Source: Tragulus kanchil
Lineage: Eukaryota; Chordata; Mammalia; Artiodactyla; Tragulidae
DNA: 64,000 nucleotides
NCBI GenBank assembly: GCA_022376925.1
Contig: JAIOJX010000030.1
Location: 170,929,298-170,993,297 of the forward strand
Direction: 5' to 3'
Every line of letters begins with the position of its first letter. The stretch's first letter is position 1. Below, piece after piece: positions 23,423 to 33,713 of the stretch. The notes beneath the pieces are model-generated. The model saw only the letters and a program-made list of their open reading frames with translations, did not search any database and was not told the origin of the DNA. A program made the translations under genes and the position numbers.

Positions 23423-23795
23423 GTGCTCAGTGTGCCAGGTGTAGTCCTAGACAGTTCGGTCTCCAGTCACCCTAGTTCTTACAAAAAGGGCATTAATGTG
23501 GGGTTCATTCTGGGTGTGCTAAATAAGATGCTTTGGAAGTAGAACCCAGTTATTTGAATTATCCTGATGACCCATTGACACCTGAAAAACAGTGGTTTGA
23601 GATATTCCTCCCTTTGAAGGTATATCTGGGACTCTAGGCTTTCTTCTAGAACTGGAAGATGTGTGCTAAAATGGGAGGAAATAGGTCCTTTGAGGGGTCC
23701 TAAGGGGACATTCACTTGTTGCTGATTTGGAATTCTACAGAAGCTTTCAACTGTGCTGTGAAAGCCACCGCCTCAGTGCCATCCAGTTCAGCAGT

Positions 23796-24002
23796 GGGCT
23801 TCCCAGGTGGTGCTAGTGGTAAAGAACCTGCCTGCAGGAGATATGAGAGGTGTCGGTTTGATTCCTGGGTGGGAAGTTCCTCTGGAGAAGGAAATGGCAA
23901 CCCATTCCAGTATTCTTGCCTGGAAGGTACCATGGACACAAGAACCTGGAGGGTTACAGTCCATGGAGTCACAAAGAGCTGGACATAACTGAAGCAACTG
24001 AG
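23796..24002 (+). mobile_element. Bov-A2-type SINE (D7 copy)
   Basis: Second copy, identical by eye to 22614-22820. Confidence 0.9.
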
Positions 24003-24734
24003 CACTACACTTGGCATCAGAATCGGGTGCAGCTTTTCACATGAGAAGCTGAGGCCCAGGGATAGCACGTTGTCTTCTCTAAAGACACGTACTAAGTGGC
24101 ACTGCAGGAATTTGAGTCCATTTAATTTCAAAGAACATGCCTTGAAATGGCCTTGAACCACAGTTCCGTCTCACAAGACGTTACTTTTTTGAACTCATCG
24201 AGGAGAAGAATCAATGACTCCAGTTAATTCCCAAAGCAGGAATCTATTTTTCTGCCTAGAGTAACTGGATGAATGAGAAGTTATGTGTGAAAAGTGATAT
24301 TTATGTTATAATGCGTGTATACAGTATTGACATTACAATAGATGTCTAATTGTAATTAATGTCTATTGTCCTGATCATTTTTGCAAACACCCTGATCTAC
24401 ATGAAAAACCTTTATTATGGTAACAATAAGAGTCAGTTTCTCTGGTCTATAATCCCCAAATGGTATGTCTGATGAGCCAGTCAAAGCACTAAACTTATGA
24501 AGTGTTTCAGCTTGTAAGGGCTAGGATCAGCAGAAATACCAGCACAGTTCCATAGCATACCCTGATTGATTAATTGGTTGATTCATTCATTCATTCACAT
24601 TCATTTTACCCTCACTTTTGACAAATCTCAGTTTAACTTTTTGCATCTTCCATAAATATCCTTTGCTCGAATGAGTGGATGACAACCTCATTCCAGAATC
24701 AGGAAACTCATCTCTACTGCTCTGTGGCTGTTTT

Positions 24735-24908
24735 TTAAATTTATTTTGAATTTTTTACAAAGTCTTGTTTACTGCCACACATGGACCTGTATCTGCCGGA
24801 GGTATACATGTGTTCCCCTGCCACCTCCCTGTACCTTCCTCCCCACCCCACCCCTCCAGGTCGCCACAGAGCCCCTGTCTGAGATCCCCCAGTCCCACAG
24901 CATATTCT
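24735..24908 (-). mobile_element. L1 3' UTR fragment, antisense
   Basis: ACAAAGTCTTGTTTACTGCC, then a C-rich tract and TCCAGGTCGCCACAGAGCCC, GAGATCCCCCAGTCCCACAG. This is the same layout as the other ruminant L1 3' ends in the window, read antisense. It recurs at 25833-26006. Confidence 0.6.
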
Positions 24909-24913
24909 CCTCT

Positions 24914-25100
24914 GTGGTAAAGAACCTGCCTGCAGGAGATATGAGAGGTGTCGGTTTGATTCCTGGGTGGGAAGTTCCTCTGGAGAAGGAAATGGCAACC
25001 CATTCCAGTATTCTTGCCTGGAAGGTACCATGGACACAAGAACCTGGAGGGTTACAGTCCATGGAGTCACAAAGAGCTGGACATAACTGAAGCAACTGAG
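24914..25100 (+). mobile_element. Bov-A2-type SINE (D8 copy, 5' cut)
   Basis: Third copy. The first 20 bases of the SINE are missing because the D8 breakpoint lies inside the element, at GTGGTAAAGAACC. Confidence 0.88.
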
Positions 25101-25832
25101 CACTACACTTGGCATCAGAATCGGGTGCAGCTTTTCACATGAGAAGCTGAGGCCCAGGGATAGCACGTTGTCTTCTCTAAAGACACGTACTAAGTGGCAC
25201 TGCAGGAATTTGAGTCCATTTAATTTCAAAGAACATGCCTTGAAATGGCCTTGAACCACAGTTCCGTCTCACAAGACGTTACTTTTTTGAACTCATCGAG
25301 GAGAAGAATCAATGACTCCAGTTAATTCCCAAAGCAGGAATCTATTTTTCTGCCTAGAGTAACTGGATGAATGAGAAGTTATGTGTGAAAAGTGATATTT
25401 ATGTTATAATGCGTGTATACAGTATTGACATTACAATAGATGTCTAATTGTAATTAATGTCTATTGTCCTGATCATTTTTGCAAACACCCTGATCTACAT
25501 GAAAAACCTTTATTATGGTAACAATAAGAGTCAGTTTCTCTGGTCTATAATCCCCAAATGGTATGTCTGATGAGCCAGTCAAAGCACTAAACTTATGAAG
25601 TGTTTCAGCTTGTAAGGGCTAGGATCAGCAGAAATACCAGCACAGTTCCATAGCATACCCTGATTGATTAATTGGTTGATTCATTCATTCATTCACATTC
25701 ATTTTACCCTCACTTTTGACAAATCTCAGTTTAACTTTTTGCATCTTCCATAAATATCCTTTGCTCGAATGAGTGGATGACAACCTCATTCCAGAATCAG
25801 GAAACTCATCTCTACTGCTCTGTGGCTGTTTT

Positions 25833-26006
25833 TTAAATTTATTTTGAATTTTTTACAAAGTCTTGTTTACTGCCACACATGGACCTGTATCTGCCGGAGG
25901 TATACATGTGTTCCCCTGCCACCTCCCTGTACCTTCCTCCCCACCCCACCCCTCCAGGTCGCCACAGAGCCCCTGTCTGAGATCCCCCAGTCCCACAGCA
26001 TATTCT
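25833..26006 (-). mobile_element. L1 3' UTR fragment (D8 copy)
   Basis: Second D8 copy. Here the sequence continues into CACCCCAGTCTCCATAAGAC, which is the genuine downstream flank. Confidence 0.6.
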
Positions 26007-26190
26007 CCTCTCACCCCAGTCTCCATAAGACTGTTCTCCATGTCCGTCTGTGGCTGTTTTCTTGCACCTGTGTGGTGCACAGCTGCTCACCATCACTACT
26101 AGCCAGTGGGTGCAGTGAAATGGGATTCAGTTCAATAAATACTCACTGGCATTTCTGTGCTGGGTCAGGGCGGTACTTAGTGATGGCAAC

Positions 26191-26555
26191 TGTTATGGAC
26201 TGAATTGTGTGTCACCAGAACTCACATGTGAAGTCCTGACTTCCAGTGTGACTGTATGTGGAGATAGAGCCTTTAAGGAGGTAATTGAGGTTAGATGAGG
26301 TTAAGAGGGCAGGGCCCTCAGCCAATAGGAGTGGATCTTGTAAGAGGAGAAAGACATACCCAGAGATCTCTGTTGCCACACTTGCGCAGAGGTTAAGGCC
26401 GTGTGGAGATGCAGTGGAAGTTGGAAAGAGAGCACTCACCAGTAACCAGCCCTGCCGGCCTCTTGACCTCGGACTTGCAGACTCCAGAACTGTGAAAGGG
26501 CACACGTCTGCTATTTAACCCCCTAGTCTCTCATCGTGGCCTGAGCAGACTCAAG
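26191..26555 (+). repeat. MLT1-like LTR (ERVL-MaLR), sense
   Basis: TGTTATGGACTGAATTGTGT opens the element. ATGTGGAGATAGAGCCTTTA, AAGGAGGTAATTGAGGTTAG, AACCAGCCCTGCCGGCCTCT and CTTGCAGACTCCAGAACTGT follow in the consensus order. It is a solitary LTR with no viral genes beside it. Confidence 0.75.
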
Positions 26556-27067
26556 ACAACAGTTGTAGAGGCTCACGTACTTTCCGGGTGAGCTGTGGGG
26601 CTGGGCACTGAGGACCATAGTGGAGAATGAGCCACGGTCTCTGCCCCTGGTGGTTATGCCAAGTGTCCAAGGAGGTGAGTCCAAGAATGTATTCATATCC
26701 TAGGGTGTGGAACTGGTGCCTGAGAAGGGAAGAGGAGAGTTGGGAGGAACTTACACAGGTGAATCTGGGGTAGGTTGGAGGAGAAAATGTTGAAATGTTT
26801 TCCCCGTTGCATTGCTCAGTCTGCTTTTGGTATTTTGTGCCTAATCTCATGAGTATTTTAAAATTACCTCCTGCCTTTGTTCTTCCAGGCCAAGTCCTGC
26901 TTTAATTAAACCTTTGAAGGGGTTTAATGATGGCAAGGAATCTAAAAGCTGAAATGCAGACTTGGCAATTCTTTCTGTATAGACATATAAGAAAATCAGA
27001 ACTCTCCCATTAGAGTTTTAAAACTGAAGATGTTCTTCTTGGTGAGTGAGATTCATCTCACCTCCAC

Positions 27068-27205
27068 CCCATCCTTTTTTCTTTTTTTTTCCATCTTAAA
27101 TAATAGATTTTTATTTATTTATTTAAACTTTTATTTTACTTTTAAAAACTTTAAATAATAGATTTTTTATTTTTATTTTTTTTATTTCTTATTTTTTCCA
27201 TCCTT
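27068..27205. repeat. T/A-rich low-complexity tract
   Basis: T-runs alternating with TTTATTTATTTA. It includes AAATAATAGATTTTTATTT twice (near 27097 and 27150), which suggests a small internal duplication of a T-rich retroelement tail. The D9 copy is at 28246-28384. Confidence 0.7.
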
Positions 27206-28245
27206 TTTTCTTGTCTGAGCAGAACAGTCACTATGTTGCTCTTTAATGAGTGCTCAGGAGTTCTGGTAGGTCGAAAGCAGGGTTTCTCTGTGGATGATTT
27301 CCCGTGTGCTCCAAGACCATCTTGAGTCCTCTAGGCTGTCTTTCTGGGGTCTTGGGGCGTCTGTACTCCAGGAACCAGGCAGGCCTTGCACGTCAGACAG
27401 GCCCGGATGAAGGGTCCTGCCTCCTCCATACAGCAGCTGTGTCGCTCTGGGCGAGCTACAGGTACACCAGTCCAGGGAGGGTGGCGGTGGTTCCCAGGAC
27501 TCAGTCAGTGGTGCAGTTACAGAAAGCACTGGGTATAGAGAGCCTAGTACATGGTAGTGGCTCCATAGCCGTTTCTATTGCTTAGTGATTCGGAAGAGAC
27601 TGGCAGAAATTAAATGGCGACCAGTAAGTGACCACTGTGACCCACGGCCGCAAATGTCATTTACCAATCAATTGAATCTGACCGCACCCTTTTCATATGA
27701 AATACAGAAGGACAAAATGCAGTAGCAAAAAGCACTGTCTGGGTCATAGCGGGTGCCCAGTAAATGTCACTTTCAGTTCCTTCTCATTAAGAGCAGGTTT
27801 TGTCTATACCTTAGCTGCATGTCTTACTGTACTTGACTCCTCCAACCCCATTGGCTAATCATGACTCTCCGTGTATTAACCTCTCAGTGAGTGGGGGGGG
27901 GTCCAAGGAATCTAAAGGGGGGGGGGGCTTACACAGGTGAATCTGGGGTAGGTTGGAGGAGAAAATGTTGAAATGTTTTCCCCGTTGCATTGCTCAGTCT
28001 GCTTTTGGTATTTTGTGCCTAATCTCATGAGTATTTTAAAATTACCTCCTGCCTTTGTTCTTCCAGGCCAAGTCCTGCTTTAATTAAACCTTTGAAGGGG
28101 TTTAATGATGGCAAGGAATCTAAAAGCTGAAATGCAGACTTGGCAATTCTTTCTGTATAGACATATAAGAAAATCAGAACTCTCCCATTAGAGTTTTAAA
28201 ACTGAAGATGTTCTTCTTGGTGAGTGAGATTCATCTCACCTCCAC

Positions 28246-28384
28246 CCCATCCTTTTTTCTTTTTTTTTCCATCTTAAATAATAGATTTTTATTTATTTAT
28301 TTAAACTTTTATTTTACTTTTTAAAAACTTTAAATAATAGATTTTTTATTTTTATTTTTTTTATTTCTTATTTTTTCCATCCTT
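28246..28384. repeat. T/A-rich low-complexity tract (D9 copy)
   Basis: Second D9 copy of 27068-27205, one T longer in ACTTTTTAAAAAC. Confidence 0.7.
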
Positions 28385-30206
28385 TTTTCTTGTCTGAGCA
28401 GAACAGTCACTATGTTGCTCTTTAATGAGTGCTCAGGAGTTCTGGTAGGTCGAAAGCAGGGTTTCTCTGTGGATGATTTCCCGTGTGCTCCAAGACCATC
28501 TTGAGTCCTCTAGGCTGTCTTTCTGGGGTCTTGGGGCGTCTGTACTCCAGGAACCAGGCAGGCCTTGCACGTCAGACAGGCCCGGATGAAGGGTCCTGCC
28601 TCCTCCATACAGCAGCTGTGTCGCTCTGGGCGAGCTACAGGTACACCAGTCCAGGGAGGGTGGCGGTGGTTCCCAGGACTCAGTCAGTGGTGCAGTTACA
28701 GAAAGCACTGGGTATAGAGAGCCTAGTACATGGTAGTGGCTCCATAGCCGTTTCTATTGCTTAGTGATTCGGAAGAGACTGGCAGAAATTAAATGGCGAC
28801 CAGTAAGTGACCACTGTGACCCACGGCCGCAAATGTCATTTACCAATCAATTGAATCTGACCGCACCCTTTTCATATGAAATACAGAAGGACAAAATGCA
28901 GTAGCAAAAAGCACTGTCTGGGTCATAGCGGGTGCCCAGTAAATGTCACTTTCCAGTTCCTTCTCATTAAGAGCAGGTTTTGTCTATACCTTAGCTGCAT
29001 GTCTTACTGTACTTGACTCCCTCCAACCCCATTGGCTAATCATGACTCTCCGTGTATTAACCTCTCAGTGGGTAAGAAGGGGTTTGGATTATCAAAGCTT
29101 TTTAAAATATGACCACCTGTGAGCCAGATTTGAGTATTAAATTTTCAGTGTTATTAACGTTCCAATTATTTCCAAGTCAGAGGTGGTATTGCTGAAAATA
29201 AAGCCAACACAGGTTTCTGGTGTGGATCCTTAGTTTAGTCTAGAGAATTGAAATCACCTGGTATCCTCTAGTTAAATAATTAAGGTTAAGGACTGCCAGG
29301 TGTGCAAGCTGGGGCACTTGCCCTCAGAGCCCCCATGGTCTGTTTAGAAGCAGGTGAGCAAAAACCACTAAACAAACTGAAACAGGAATGATGCATTCAT
29401 TTTGTAGTGTGACACCTCTTATAAATAGTGAGCACCTACTCTGTTTCATAAAACTCATTTGCCTTTCAGAGATCAGCTCAGAAAAATCACATTTTTCCTG
29501 AAAACCTCCCGGCATCACTCTCTGCATGTCTTTATACACATAGGTGGACACACACATAGCATTTGAACCCTTGTCTTGTGTTCTCATAGTATGCTCTACC
29601 TCTTAGTGCCGGTATGGGTTAATTTGTTCGTCGTTGGATCTCCAGGGCCAAGCAGCTCGGCACGTAGTAGGTGCTCAGTACGTACAGGTTAATCTACTGG
29701 CAAATGTAAGTGGATTTTCTGTAGGTGAGATCTCTTGATTTTTTGAGGGAAGAAAATGGGTGGCCATAAGGCCTAGACCAGGGGTCCTGACCAGTTGTTT
29801 TTTCACTGCTTCTGACAATGTCACTTTCCCCACAGTTTCAGACCAGGGTGTGAACAATGAAGAGCTTCTTTAGGTCTAGCAGGAGTTGGTGAAAAGCCTT
29901 GTTTCTGCCTCTCAGATCCAAGAGCCGATTTAATGTCCAGTAGGGGGAGCTCTGTGACTGACTAGTCACTTTTTAGAATCCCAGAGCCTCAGATATAAGA
30001 GGAGTCAAAACTCATTAAGTCCAGCCACTCTGTGAGCAAGAATTCCGTCAAGAACCAAGGCTGCTGTCTTTGATATGTCCTCTCCCCTTCCTTTTTTTAG
30101 ACATATTTCTTGAGCACCCACTATGCGCCAGGTAATAAAGATGGACAAAGTGATTGTGAACTCTCCCCTTTTTCAACTTAACAGCCTCTCTCTCTCTCTT
30201 TTTTTG

Positions 30207-30451
30207 GCAACTTCTATTGATCTTTCATTTATTTATCTTTGTTATTTGGCCTGTGTGGGCCTCCCATTGCAGTGGCCCCTCTCGCTGAAGAGCACTGGCT
30301 CTGGCCAATGTGCTCCAGAGCTCCGGCTCGGTAATTGGACACATCGGTCCAGCCACTCCTCGGCACGTGGGATCCTCCCAGGCTAGGGATCGAACCGGTA
30401 CCCCTTGCGCTGCAAGGTGGTGTCCTACCCACTGGACCACCAGGGAAGCCC
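30207..30451 (-). mobile_element. tRNA-derived SINE, antisense
   Basis: Ends CACTGGACCACCAGGGAAGC, the reverse complement of the GCTTCCCTGGTGGTCCAGTG head. Carries GGATCGAACCGGTACCCC (B-box region) and GGTAATTGGACACATCGGTC in the body. It belongs to the same SINE family as the elements at 1144 and 47151. Confidence 0.8.
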
Positions 30452-31268
30452 GCCTTCTATTTTTGATTCCCATTTGCACCTCAACTTTGTACCTGACAGA
30501 TTATGGCTATGAGTGCTGCCTTCTGGACCTTATGCCCCCCGAGTTCCCTTTAGATTATTGAAAAAAGGTGATTGAGCCTCTTTGAATCATTTTGTTAATT
30601 CTGATCATTGTTTGGTTCAGACTTTGGGTTATTGTCAAAGGAAGGGAGCGCCCTTGTTAAACCCCTTCCAGGGCCCCTTAGCACTCAGAAATAAAATGTC
30701 TGAGGAGACACATGCTGACAAAGCAGGGGACTTTATTGGGAAGAGGCACCTGGGTGGAGAGCAGAATGTAAGTGGATTTTCTGTAGGTGAGATCTCTTGA
30801 TTTTTTGAGGGAAGAAAATGGGTGGCCATAAGGCCTAGACCAGGGGTCCTGACCAGTTGTTTTTTCACTGCTTCTGACAATGTCACTTTCCCCACAGTTT
30901 CAGACCAGGGTGTGAACAATGAAGAGCTTCTTTAGGTCTAGCAGGAGTTGGTGAAAAGCCTTGTTTCTGCCTCTCAGATCCAAGAGCCGATTTAATGTCC
31001 AGTAGGGGGAGCTCTGTGACTGACTAGTCACTTTTTAGAATCCCAGAGCCTCAGATATAAGAGGAGTCAAAACTCATTAAGTCCAGCCACTCTGTGAGCA
31101 AGAATTCCGTCAAGAACCAAGGCTGCTGTCTTTGATATGTCCTCTCCCCTTCCTTTTTTTAGACATATTTCTTGAGCACCCACTATGCGCCAGGTAATAA
31201 AGATGGACAAAGTGATTGTGAACTCTCCCCTTTTTCAACTTAACAGCCTCTCTCTCTCTCTTTTTTTG

Positions 31269-31514
31269 GCAACTTCTATTGATCTTTCATTTATTTATCT
31301 TTGTTATTTGGCCTGTGTGGGCCTCCCATTGCAGTGGCCCCTCTCGCTGAAGAGCACTGGCTCTGGCCAATGTGCTCCAGAGCTCCGGCTCGGTAATTGG
31401 ACACATCGGTCCAGCCACTCCTCGGCACGTGGGATCCTCCCAGGCTAGGGATCGAACCGGTACCCCTTGCGCTGCAAGGTGGTGTCCTTACCCACTGGAC
31501 CACCAGGGAAGCCC
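31269..31514 (-). mobile_element. tRNA-derived SINE, antisense (D10 copy)
   Basis: Second D10 copy of 30207-30451, one base longer. Confidence 0.8.
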
Positions 31515-31749
31515 GCCTTCTATTTTTGATTCCCATTTGCACCTCAACTTTGTACCTGACAGATTATGGCTATGAGTGCTGCCTTCTGGACCTTATGCCC
31601 CCCGAGTTCCCTTTAGATTATTGAAAAAAGGTGATTGAGCCTCTTTGAATCATTTTGTTAATTCTGATCATTGTTTGGTTCAGACTTTGGGTTATTGTCA
31701 AAGGAAGGGAGCGCCCTTGTTAAACCCCTTCCAGGGCCCCTTAGCACTC

Positions 31750-32240
31750 AGAAATAAAATGTCTGAGGAGACACATGCTGACAAAGCAGGGGACTTTATT
31801 GGGAAGAGGCACCTGGGTGGAGAGCAGAAGGGTAAGGGAACTCAGGAGAACTGCTCTACCTCGTGGATTGTACTTTTGGACTGTATGGGAATGGGGTTAG
31901 TCTCTGGTCAGTCATTCTCAGGGTCCTTCCTGGTGGTACACGGGTCACTCAGCCAAGATGAATACCAGAAAGAAGGGTTCTGGGAGGTTGGTTGGACATG
32001 TGGACTGCCATTTCCCCTCTCGTTTTGATCTTGCTCAAATTCTTTTGGTTGGTGGTATGTAGCCTGTCAGTTCTACCTTCCTTACCAGGACTTACGTTGT
32101 AAGATAACTTGTTGTGTGGCAAGTGGTTACTGTTGTGCCTGCCCCGGGCAGGTGGTTTTTGTCATTGGTTTGCCTAATGTTTTGAGCCCTCCTTTTGGTG
32201 AGTGAGGTGGGCGGGGAATAGGCAGATAGAGTGCTTTCAC
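31750..32240 (-). repeat. Ruminant LTR-type repeat, antisense
   Basis: GGACTTTATTGGGAAGAGGC, GGAGAACTGCTCTACCTCGT, AGGGTCCTTCCTGGTGGTAC, ACTCAGCCAAGATGAATACC and GAGTGAGGTGGGCGGGGAAT form a familiar antisense endogenous-retrovirus LTR pattern of ruminants. I cannot fix the family or exact ends. No retroviral gene is seen nearby. Copies: 30689-30764 (start only) and 32851-33341. Confidence 0.5.
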
Positions 32241-32850
32241 CCTGACAAAATCAGTAAGATTAGATTTAGCTTCACTTCTGAGACCTGTTCCCTCTTTCAG
32301 GATTTCCATCTTGAGTTCAGAATTCTTTGATCTTGCTGGTGTTGGCCACAGCCACACTCCATCTAATCCATCTGTTTGTTGTGAGGTATTGGGACTAACT
32401 GGGGATGTTTCCCTTGGAGATGAACAGTTTAACAGGAGGTAACCAGTAGAGGAGATAACCAGTTGGACCCAAGCAGGCTGTGTCTTCTGTTTGGGAAAAT
32501 GTCCTTCACTGGAAAGAAAAGAACCAAAGCAAAGAAGGGACTGCACACCCAAGCAGGTGAGGAATTAACAAGGATCCTGCCTGGGGCTGCTGCTCAAAAA
32601 GTCTGTGAGTTTGAATGAATCAATGAATCAGTAAGTATTCCAGACTTCCTGATCCTGGCAAACTAAGTTCCTAGGTTCTGAGGCTGTATGTCAGTCTTCT
32701 TATAGCCTCCAAGGACCTGTGGAAAATAAGAGCGTCAGACATGAGACGAGCATTTAAATATGTTGTGATTTTTTTTAAAAAAGCTATTACGTAACTGTCC
32801 TTAATGTCAGTCTAATAGGAAACAGAATTACTTAGGGCCCCTTAGCACTC

Positions 32851-33341
32851 AGAAATAAAATGTCTGAGGAGACACATGCTGACAAAGCAGGGGACTTTAT
32901 TGGGAAGAGGCACCTGGGTGGAGAGCAGAAGGGTAAGGGAACTCAGGAGAACTGCTCTACCTCGTGGATTGTACTTTTGGACTGTATGGGAATGGGGTTA
33001 GTCTCTGGTCAGTCATTCTCAGGGTCCTTCCTGGTGGTACACGGGTCACTCAGCCAAGATGAATACCAGAAAGAAGGGTTCTGGGAGGTTGGTTGGACAT
33101 GTGGACTGCCATTTCCCCTCTCGTTTTGATCTTGCTCAAATTCTTTTGGTTGGTGGTATGTAGCCTGTCAGTTCTACCTTCCTTACCAGGACTTACGTTG
33201 TAAGATAACTTGTTGTGTGGCAAGTGGTTACTGTTGTGCCTGCCCCGGGCAGGTGGTTTTTGTCATTGGTTTGCCTAATGTTTTGAGCCCTCCTTTTGGT
33301 GAGTGAGGTGGGCGGGGAATAGGCAGATAGAGTGCTTTCAC
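32851..33341 (-). repeat. Ruminant LTR-type repeat (D11 copy)
   Basis: Second D11 copy of 31750-32240. The two copies are one locus duplicated in the sequence, not a 5'/3' LTR pair of a provirus. Confidence 0.5.
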
Positions 33342-33713
33342 CCTGACAAAATCAGTAAGATTAGATTTAGCTTCACTTCTGAGACCTGTTCCCTCTTTCA
33401 GGATTTCCATCTTGAGTTCAGAATTCTTTGATCTTGCTGGTGTTGGCCACAGCCACACTCCATCTAATCCATCTGTTTGTTGTGAGGTATTGGGACTAAC
33501 TGGGGATGTTTCCCTTGGAGATGAACAGTTTAACAGGAGGTAACCAGTAGAGGAGATAACCAGTTGGACCCAAGCAGGCTGTGTCTTCTGTTTGGGAAAA
33601 TGTCCTTCACTGGAAAGAAAAGAACCAAAGCAAAGAAGGGACTGCACACCCAAGCAGGTGAGGAATTAACAAGGATCCTGCCTGGGGCTGCTGCTCAAAA
33701 AGTCTGTGAGTTT

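Larger units (their letters stand above)
21907..24275. repeat. Tandem duplication D7 (period 1182)
   Basis: Copy A is 21907-23088 and copy B 23089-24270. The junction is seamless, with GAATG shared between the sequence after copy B and the start of the unit. No internal difference is seen by eye. The unit carries a MER5A-like fragment and a Bov-A2. Confidence 0.96.
23816..26011. repeat. Tandem duplication D8 (period 1098)
   Basis: Copy A is 23816-24913 and copy B 24914-26011, with no spacer. Copy A starts inside the Bov-A2 in D7's second copy. The right breakpoint is within an antisense L1 3' UTR, after CATATTCTCCTCT. Confidence 0.96.
26751..29070. repeat. Tandem duplication D9 (period ~1178)
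   Basis: Copy A is 26751-27889 and copy B 27929-29070. The spacer 27890-27928 contains G runs of 9 and 11 and looks like a corrupted version of the true continuation after copy B (GGTAAGAAGGGGTTTGGATT). One-base indels in copy A (CACTTTCAGTT against CACTTTCCAGTT, GACTCCTCC against GACTCCCTCC) become more frequent toward the junction. Confidence 0.94.
29703..31827. repeat. Tandem duplication D10 (period 1062-1063)
   Basis: Copy A is 29703-30764 and copy B 30765-31827, joined without spacer over AA. A one-base difference lies in the SINE (GTCCTACCC against GTCCTTACCC). Copy B's version restores the consensus, so copy A carries the error. Confidence 0.96.

Noticed and set aside
24589..24600. 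ATTC tandem repeats as a microsatellite locus of interest
   Set aside because: Only three to four units, and duplicated by D8. Not notable.
22530..25259. 149-172-codon minus-strand ORFs repeated three times
   Set aside because: They run through an antisense Bov-A2 SINE. The common peptide (SRQEYW and similar) is the usual translation of this SINE.
32851..33341. 5'/3' LTR pair of a provirus together with 31750-32240
   Set aside because: The flanks of both copies are duplicated as well, so this is one LTR-type locus shown twice.
32127..33653. Identical 141-codon minus-strand ORFs as a gene pair
   Set aside because: They are D11 copies of an LTR-type repeat and its flank. Conservation between copies carries no evolutionary information.
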